DNA of 64,000 nucleotides from assembly GCF_003086295.3 (NCBI RefSeq), contig NC_092053.1, positions 112,981,506 through 113,045,505 on the forward strand. Reading direction: 5' to 3'. The notes under the pieces were generated by a model. That model made no database searches, was not told where the DNA came from, and worked only from the letters and a program-made list of their open reading frames with translations. This DNA comes from Arachis hypogaea. Lineage: Eukaryota; Streptophyta; Magnoliopsida; Fabales; Fabaceae. Positions 56,401-64,000 of this stretch are shown in pieces (positions within the stretch are counted from its first letter, which is position 1; every line of letters begins with the position of its first letter). The translations under genes were made by a program, and so were the position numbers.

Positions 56401-56640
56401 AATATATGCTTGAGATACCTGGGTAGTAGCAAGGGTTGTGGTTCGTCCTACTTACTCCAGGTTAGAGACTGTGATGCCTGGGTAGTAGCGGTAGTAGTGG
56501 TGATTCCACTCGCTCCAGGTTGAGCTTTTAAACACCCGCTTGGGTAGTAGCCGCAGTAGTGGTTATTCCACTGGCTCTGGGTTGAGCGGGTAGTAGCAAT
56601 GGGATTGTAGCTCAAACCTACTTGCTCCGCGATGGGTGTT
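56401..56640 (+). repeat. Degenerate tandem repeat with hairpin units in the LARD LTR
   Basis: Four units each begin (T)GGGTAGTAGC at 56421, 56480, 56542 and 56588 and end in ACTTACTCCAGG, ACTCGCTCCAGG, ACTGGCTCTGGG or ACTTGCTCCGCG. Start and end of each unit are roughly complementary (CCTGGGTAGTAG against CTACTTACTCCAGG). The same array begins at about 63842 in the 3' LTR. Confidence 0.75.
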
Positions 56641-57380
56641 TCTGTCCATGGTTAGCTACCAGGACGTGTCGGTTGGCTATATAACCGACAGATGATATCA
56701 TCAGCCACTAAGGACAGGCATGCATCATATGCATCTATGTGACATTATTTGGGTGTGCATATTATACTTGGTTTGCCTATGTGATTAATTGCTAATTGTT
56801 CTACTTGCAATAACTGTTTGTTTGTGCTTGCATCTTTCTATTTGTGTTTGCTACTGGAACTCTGTTGGACTGTGGTGATTGGTTGATGGTTGGATTGTTT
56901 GGGCCTAGGGCCGTGGTTGAAATGAGATGGACCGATGGTTGGTTTCGGTTTTGTGTGTTTCTGGTTTGAAAAAAAATATGAAAGGCTATTTTGGTTCAGC
57001 ATAGATATATCTTTTGAAAGGCTTTTGAGTTTTTGAGAATTGAACGGTTCCTCTTTCAGAAAAGATTTCCGACTTTACTTTCAATGTAAACCGTTGTTTT
57101 TGAAAAGAGGCATGAGACAGCTATTAATCACTGGTACGGTTTATCTTCATGTATCCTATTACAGTAATTCCCAAAAACCCTCTACTGAGAACCCTTTCGA
57201 GGATGATGTTCTCACCCCCCTACATTTTTCCCCTTTCAGGATATGGGCGCAGAAGTTACGAAGAGCTTATTTAATTGTTGTTGTGATACTCTGTATTGTT
57301 TTAGTTATGGTTTATTGTATCCTCGCCTTTATCTTGATATAATCTGTAAGAGGGAGAGGAATTGTATTGATTATTGCTTG

Positions 57381-57386
<6 letters not shown>

Positions 57387-57422
<36 letters not shown>
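57387..57422. repeat. (TA)n microsatellite
   Basis: About 18 TA units, followed by further imperfect TATATA runs to 57455. Confidence 0.9.
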
Positions 57423-57433
<11 letters not shown>

Positions 57434-57662
57434 TTATATTTATGTATATATATAGATGTACTCGTTATGAGTTGTTGTAAGTTGTATGGCATTTATGGAT
57501 GTATGTTATCGAACGAAAGTATTTTTGGGAGCAGTATTGCGATTTAAAGTTTTAAACAGGCTCATATTTTAGTATTAATTAGTATAAGTGTCGTCGTAAT
57601 GTCCGAGCTATCAGAGTCGTGCAGCCGGAAGCGTGAGCTTTGGTAGTTAGGGTGTTATATTA

Positions 57663-57674
57663 TGGTATCAGAGC
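57663..57674 (+). promoter_or_regulatory. Primer-binding site of the LARD (tRNA-iMet)
   Basis: TGGTATCAGAGC, three bases after the LTR end, is the standard complement to the initiator methionine tRNA 3' end in plant retrotransposons. Confidence 0.9.
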
Positions 57675-60585
57675 AGTCCTTCCTATAGAGCCTGAGGAAT
57701 GGACCGACTATGCTTCAATTGCATACTCTGAGCGTTTGTCATGTATTAGGTCTTGTCGAAAGACGAGAATTAGAGCTTTATGCACATGACGATCTATTGA
57801 TTAACAATGTTAGTCTTGTATTGCATAATTCTTGGTATTAAGTTTGGCCAGCTTAACACTAGTGAATTATGTATATGAGAGCACTAATGGGTTATCATAG
57901 ATGATCCACGAGTTTTGAGTAAAGCGAAACCGTGGGTTTTGGGAACGTTAGAAACTATTTCTCGAGGCTATTCAGTTGTGTCTTGAATTATGTTCGAGTC
58001 GACCTGTTCTTTCGTATCCTAACTTGAAGTTCTTGCTTGCTAATCCTTTTAAAAAGTAGTTTGATTTTTTTTAACTCTATTCCTCTATTCATATGCATTC
58101 TTGTTTGATCTTAATTGTATATACTTGTTTGGAATCCTTGTTACATCTGTCTTTCTCTATTTGAGTTCTTCCTTATTCAAATATTCTTTAATATAGCTTT
58201 GAACTTGTCTTAATGCGTTGTGCCTTTTAACTCTGGAGTCCGAGTCCGTTCTTAGAGAAATTGTTGATTCAGTGTTCCTCTTATTTGACAGTGATCGCAG
58301 CCAATTATGGGATTTTATAAAAATTGCTGTTGATTAGATATATACTTATCTATATATGAAACTTTGAGATTTCTTATACAGTTTAACAACTATTTATTTC
58401 TGATGTCTCGCCTATACCTTTACTGGTTTACTGAATTGTATTTACTTTAAATACAAATTTACTTTCTAGTAATTTTACTATAGTTCCAATGCACATCTTT
58501 ATTTGATTATATATTTGGGCATTTCTCAAAATTCTGGAAAGAAAGGGGATTTTTCGCTTTTATCCCGGTTGAGTTTCGTTTGATAAACTTTACTTAATTC
58601 ATTTTGATTTGAGTTTGACCTAGCATACTACATTGTTTATGCCATTGTTGTTCTTTTGAAAATGTTGGACTCATAGCTTTCTTCCTATGAACGGACTAAA
58701 TTCTCTATTAAATCTTCCATCTCTATGAATGTCATACTTGACTTTGTTTTTAACTAATCTTTCACATTTTGTGAACATTTCCATTAATTTTAGTTTTTCC
58801 TCTCTTGTGAATCTCACTCTTATGTGAGTCAGCTTGATTTGTTTCAATTTCGTGCATCGTCTATCCTCTCATTATCTCTACAAGAGTTTTTAGTCAAAGA
58901 TTTATCCTTGGAAAATTACTAATGATGGAGTTGTCTTTTTCTATGACTTCTGTATTCTTTTGGAACAATTTAAAACTTGTTTGATGTTTCATGTCTAGTG
59001 GATCTTGTTTGAACTACTTTAAATTAAGATCCTTTCTTACAAGGCTTGACTCCTTTTTAGTACATCTTAAACTTCTTGAATGTTCTCCTGAGATGGTGAT
59101 TTTAAGAACACTTTTGGAGTCTTGTTTTGAACTTTTTAAGGAAGTTTCGAATTCTCTTTGAAGAAATATTAAACAGAATTTATTTTCTGTTGTTTGATTG
59201 AGATTGAAACCATTGTTCAATTTTGACGAAGTTAATTTAAAGTTGGCATACGCTGTTTTAAATGAAGTTTTGGAAAGCTTCCTTGTTTAGTGGAAATCGG
59301 TTCGTTTGTAATGCACCACTTATTTTCTTTACTAAATTGTAAACAAATTTCTACCTCGGAATTTCTTTTCTAAAGAGATTTTAACTTCCTCTTGCGTCCA
59401 TGCTATAAATGTTATACACGCTTGTTTGAATATGAATTTTTAGAATTTTTGAACAAGCATTTGATTACTTTCGAGTTTTTATGAACTGCTTTTGGTTAAG
59501 TTGTGCATCTAATTATCTTTCTAAAATATTTGATGAAAATATTTTAGCTCTTAGCCAAACTTGTGTGCATTTTGTTTTTAAAACTCTACATGATCTACTT
59601 CAACATGAAATTGAATTAGAGCAAGGCCACGTTTATGTTTTGTTACTCTCTTGAAGGATGTTTGTTGTTTACCTTCTCTTTCAGACTGTGAAGTGATTTT
59701 TGCAAGTTTTCGACTCTTTCATGAACAATGTATTCGAAAGTATTTTTAATTGTGCTCTTGAGATATGTGAACTTTGTCTTTGGTTTGAGAAATCCTTCTC
59801 TATGAGCCTCATACTTCTTCAACTCTACTTGAATTTGTTTCGAACTAAGGTGTTGATTTTCTCCTTATTGATCCTATTGGATTTCCTTGATTCAAGGGTT
59901 ATCTTTGAAGTTGTCAATTGAATTGTGTCTAGAAAACTTCATTGCTTGAGCATCCTTGTTTATCTGGAATTGGATACATTCTCTCAAATCTATGAGTACT
60001 ATCCTTGACAATTGTCTCTCCGTTCTAAATATTGTATTCTTCTGAGTAGACTCGAGAATTGTTTGATATCACGTGCGACTTGTAGACGTAGTAGCGCGAT
60101 GCGTTAGTTCTTTAAGACGCGATATGTGTATATGGAAGATGAAACGGTAGGTGTACAACGTTATGAGTTGCGAGTGTTTTGTTCCTTGCGAACGGGTTTG
60201 CGGTTGTTAGGCTTATGATTGGCTATGAGGTTGTAAAGTGCTTGATGGAGTTGGAAAGTTGAAGCTTGGAGGTTGATATGAGATTAGTGTGTGGATGTTG
60301 AGCATGTCGTTGTAACTTCATCCTGTTTTATAACCTTCAATGCCTTGCCTTACCATCACATGTTTGACCCATGCCACCTTTTGCATTGAGCCTGTCTTGT
60401 AATGTTTGCTTTGCAACCATACTCCTACCTTTGTATCCTTATGCATATGATAATCCAAGTATTTGAAAACCGTATATATGTTTATATGTTGAGATATTTT
60501 TACTTCTTCCTTAAATGTGTTCAAGGGTGAACTGTTATGAGATTTCTTTCGTTTTGTATCAATTTTCGAGGACGAAAATTTTTAT

Positions 60586-60598
60586 AAGGTGGGTAGAA
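60586..60598 (+). promoter_or_regulatory. Polypurine tract of the LARD
   Basis: AAGGTGGGTAGAA immediately precedes the TGTAAGACCC start of the 3' LTR. Confidence 0.75.
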
Positions 60599-63500
60599 TG
60601 TAAGACCCAGAATCTTTGAAAAGTCTTATTATGATCAAATCTCAAATCATATGGTTATTTATAGCCTTAATTTCAGAAATTATTTTATTAAAGGTAATTA
60701 AGGCAAGTTTTGATTTATTGGATTTGAGATAAGTTATGATTATTATCCAATTTTACAATTATTGGATTATTTTCTATATTTAAAGTATAAGGTTGATAGT
60801 TATGAAATAATAAGGATTTTATATGATTTGGATTAGATAAGTAATATTTTAAATATTACTATTACTATTTTGGAAAAATGAAGACATTAATTATATTATT
60901 TCTAATTTTTAGATTTGGGCATTTTATTGAAAATAATTTGCGAAAGTGAGGAACAAATAGTATCTTCTATATATAATTAGGGATGGATTTAATTGAGTTT
61001 CAATTACTATATTATTCCCAATTTTATGCGAAATTACCATAATGCCCCTAACCCTAATTATTTTGAAAAAGAAATGAAACCCTAAAACCCTACCCGGTAA
61101 CCCGTTGCTCCCCCATGCCTCGGCAGCCACAACACACACGGTTTTCTTCCTCTCTTTCCATGAAAAGGGAAGGAGCAGAGGCAGAAAAATGAAATTGAGG
61201 GAGGAGGGGAGAGAGAGGAACGCCGTCGCACATCCAAGGGTGGAGATCGAGAGAGAGCAAGCCGTGCCACTGCCACCACGGGTTGCCGTCGTTAACGCCC
61301 AGTCGTCTCTACCTTTTTATCACGAAACAAGGAGCCCAGAGGAAAGAAAGGGGCGGCGCCACCGCCAGGGCTCACTGCCGTCGCAGTTGCCGTCGCCCCT
61401 TGCTACTGCCACCAACGCCGATCATCCTTGCGCAGCGTCACAGGCAGAACCGCGACCTGGAGAGAGCGCGAGCCACAGCCACCGATGGAGAAGGAGGAGC
61501 GCGCGCGGAGAAGGTGAAGCCACCGCTGTCGCCGGCACCTCCAGCCCGCGTCGCCGCCGAGCGCGCCATAACCTCTGCCGCCGCCAATCTGATTTGCTCT
61601 GCCACCGTGCCGTTGAGGAGAAGGCCATCCAGTCACACCGAATAGGTGAGACAGAGAGATCTACGGCTGAGCCGGAGTTCAGCCACCGTGTCCAGCCGCA
61701 CTTGCGTCGCCGGTGCCGCCTTGATCGGAACTACCGCCGTCAAAAAGGGGTTTCAGGCCGCCGCGAGTGTCGCTGCCGGAGAAGAGAGCTGCATCTCTGT
61801 GATTCTGACCACCAGGGATGGTCCTGTGACTTCCGGAATTGCTGCCGGAGCTCCGGGCTGAGCTTCTGCCACTTGAGACCCTGCTGTCGTCGCCGGAAAA
61901 GTTTGCCGGTAAAGGTTTTAATTGAGGTTTCTGCCTTTTTGGATTTCGAGAAGGTTTTAATGCTGCGTGATTTTTATAGTTGATCCACCGGAGCTTCTGG
62001 CCGCCGCCGGAGCTGTTACCGGGCCTGTTCGAAATTGCAGCTGCTTCGTTTCGCTAGTTCAGTAAGTAATTATGTTTCGAAAAGCCTTGCGTTAGTATTC
62101 GGTTGTGTTCGTTAATGAATATGAGTTTTGGTAACGTGTGGTCGAGTCCTGATTATTATATGTTGCGACTAGAGTTGCTATGGTTATTGCAAAAGTGGCT
62201 GGGAGCTGAGGTTTTGGTTACCGTCAGTTCGGGTTGAGGCGGAAAGGACTCTGTGAGGCGTTTGGGTTATGGAATTGCGTTTTGAGGTAGGAGCGCTTTC
62301 CAAAAACTATGTTTTGTGTATTGGAATTATTACATATGGATACTGGTGTGAGATATTGTGTATTTGGTGATTGTATCTACCTTATGTATTATTTGATTGA
62401 CTCGAATGACTATGGATGTTGGTTTGGCTGAATTGTTGTGCGGCTTTGTGAAACGTAATGTATGAAGTTGATTCTTTAAAGATTTGAAATATGAGTTTAA
62501 TCCGTTGAGGATTGGTTTGAATTGAGTCAATTATTTTGATGATGTGAAAGATAGAATACTCTTGAAATTCAGCTTGGGTTGCTTTAATTGATTTGGTTTT
62601 GATAAACGATTTATTGCTGAACCGATTCTTTAAAGCTTTGGAAATGAGTTAAATCGGTTGATATTGAGTTGATTTTGAAATAGTTTTATTGAGATATGCC
62701 ACTGAGGCGACTGTTGGATTTAGCTTGCTTTGAATTGATTTCTGGTTTTGAGCTGTTGAAAAGGAATGAGAAACGGTTTAGTTGGGACCCGAACCGGGTG
62801 ACAAAAGTCCAAGTTTTAGGGGAGGTGCTGCCGAAATTTCTACAAAATCCTAGTCTTGTTTGAAAAGTTATTTAAAAAGGATTGGATTTGAGAAGTTGTA
62901 TTATTTGATTTATTAAGAGAATATTTATATTTTCAAGCTTAATTTATTTAGTGAACTTTATGCCTTGAGTTTGACTTATTTAGAAATGAACTATTTTTAC
63001 CGTTTGAATCACTGAAGGAAAGAATGATGCTCTAATACTGATTTCAATATAAAAATAAGCTTTTAGTGATTTCAAAGGAATCTAGACTTTTGATTGAGTA
63101 ATTAAATTTGAGGCATTTTGGAAGAGTTAGAAAAATGTGCTCCAAAAAGAAACCTGAAAGTCGTTTGATTCAAATGAATCGGTTCCTTTTCAAATGAGTT
63201 GATTTTTGGACCGGATTGGAACTTGTGATTTTGTATGGTCGGTTTCATAATAAATTCAATTTTATTTACTTGAACCAAGAATCCATGATTTTAAGAGTTT
63301 CAATGAATTTTAAGGAATTGATATAGGTTGACTTTCCCTAAAGACTTGGGACTCTGTCGAGAAACTTTTGTTATAAAATCCCATTGTTGTATGGGTGATT
63401 TTGAATACTTTGAAATAAATCCTTAACTTTCCATGGTTTTGGAAGTTTTGGAAAGAGAATGCCGAGAGTGGCTTTGTTTTAAAAAGAGAACTCACTTTGA

Positions 63501-64000
63501 GTAAATTTGGCTTATGAGCCTGAGATGATTTGAGAAACGAGATTTCTAAAGCCAAGGCTGAAAAGAGTTGAAACTTGATTTCAAAGTGAAACAATTTGAG
63601 AAAAAGTGATTTATGGCTTAAATGCCGGTTTTATGAATTTGATGATGTTGAATGGTGGAAGTGCTGTTTTGTTATGGGCCGGAATGGCTGTGTATGATTA
63701 TGAATATTGGCTGGTTCTGGATTGAACCACGAGCCGGAATGGCTGTGTATGATATTGATTTATGGCTGATTGTTGAATGAGTTATGGGCCGTATGGATGT
63801 TGATCCATGATTGGGACTGAATGAATATATGCTTGAGATACCTGGGTAGTAGCAAGGGTTGTGGTTCGTCCCACTTGCTCTAGGTTAGAGACTGTGACGC
63901 CTGGGTAGTAGCGGTAGTAGTGGTGATTCCACTCGCTCCAGGTTGAGCTTTTAAACACCCGCCTGAGTAGTAGCCGCAGTAGTGGTTATTCCACTGGCTC
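60599..64000 (+). mobile_element. 3' LTR of the LARD (partial, window edge)
   Basis: The first 3.4 kb of an expected 4.5-kb LTR, co-linear with 53136 onward. A deletion of about 41 bp after GGGCCGTATGG (near 63796), relative to 56340-56380 in the 5' LTR, lies between ATGG direct repeats. Confidence 0.92.
61105..61983 (+). other. GC-rich ORF in the LARD 3' LTR, probably not a gene
   Basis: The 292-codon counterpart of the ORF at 53642-54319. It stays open longer because of point differences, crosses the presumed splice-donor region and ends ...LMLRDFYS. No known domain. Confidence 0.45.

Larger units (their letters stand above)
53136..57659 (+). mobile_element. 5' LTR of the LARD (4.5 kb)
   Basis: Spans TGTAAGACCC to GGGTGTTATA, just before the PBS. 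It has an AT-rich first 500 bp, a GC-rich exon-like block (53640-54600), a long TTGA/GTTTGA-rich middle, a stem-loop repeat (56401-56640) and a (TA)n run. It cuts segment S2 at GGTAAT; the other flank lies outside the window. Confidence 0.9.
57660..60598 (+). other. Non-coding interior of the LARD
   Basis: About 2.9 kb, T-rich, with no ORF above 73 codons and no retroviral domain. Loosely repeated TTTGAACTT, TTCTTGAA and CTTGTTTGAA phrases suggest old degenerate internal repetition. The last ~60 bp (TTTTCGAGGACGAAAATTTT and following) look like the remnant of a polyprotein C terminus plus PPT. Confidence 0.75.
53136..64000 (+). mobile_element. LARD-like LTR retrotransposon (runs off the window)
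   Basis: A 4.5-kb direct repeat starting TGTAAGACCCAGAATC appears at 53136 and 60599, separated by a 2.9-kb non-coding region that begins with a tRNA-iMet PBS and ends in a purine tract. No gag or pol is present. Long LTRs with a non-coding interior define large retrotransposon derivatives. TTTCGAGGACGAAAATTTTT and GGTGGGTAGAATG before the 3' LTR, and the TTAGGGTGTTATA LTR end, suggest a Del/Tekay chromovirus relation (inference). In the first ~520 bp the LTRs differ at about nine positions. Confidence 0.9.

Overview
This is a plant nuclear repeat region with no host gene that I can defend. Plant origin is shown by Ty3/gypsy and Ty1/copia fragments, a plant-type L1 LINE with an RNase H domain, a CACTA element carrying pieces of plant-type genes, hAT, MULE and Tourist MITEs and a tRNA-derived SINE. 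Several LTRs are studded with the palindrome TGGCGTTNAACGCCA, which I associate with Arachis (peanut) LTR elements. A legume, probably Arachis, is therefore my best guess, but it is an inference.

Layout. 1-1126: AT-rich DNA and a long-TIR, MULE-like element. 1176-7479: a CACTA element flanked by TTA target duplications. It carries spliced exon fragments of an FtsH-like AAA ATPase, a MATE transporter and an AGO4-type Argonaute, all on the minus strand. 7483-10129: a foldback element, a SINE and AT-rich DNA. 10130-13195: old repeat segment S1, interrupted by a solo copia-type LTR (TSD CAACA). 13196-20640: very AT-rich, internally repeated DNA holding a 980-bp palindromic element and a hAT element with an exact 8-bp TSD. 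20641-24904: a decayed copia element on the minus strand, split by a solo gypsy LTR (TSD CTAAT). 24905-32603: gypsy element B (minus strand), truncated at both ends.

32866-53135 is segment S2, the inverted relative of S1 and the host of a nest. S2 contains a MULE-MITE (9-bp TSD), a Tourist-like MITE (TTA TSD), a hAT MITE and a 6.2-kb LINE (14-bp TSD). The hAT MITE contains a solo gypsy LTR (C), which in turn contains a complete 9.7-kb gypsy element, A (TSD AGAAC, LTRs about 99.4% identical by eye). Downstream S2 is cut at 53136 by a LARD-like element with a 4.5-kb LTR, a 2.9-kb non-coding interior and a second LTR that runs off the window end.

Elements A and B form one non-autonomous family. 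They have gag and an aspartic protease but no reverse transcriptase or integrase. Pol is replaced by an array of short palindromes, a second ORF of the plant-transposon-protein type and a long non-coding 3' region. In A the second ORF is wrecked and carries the 5' half of a tRNA-Cys. Such elements presumably depend on a related pol-bearing partner for mobility. The most interesting signals are the palindrome arrays, whose variants keep base pairing, the tRNA-Cys chimera, an LTR that has absorbed an older primer-binding site, and the multi-gene CACTA cargo.
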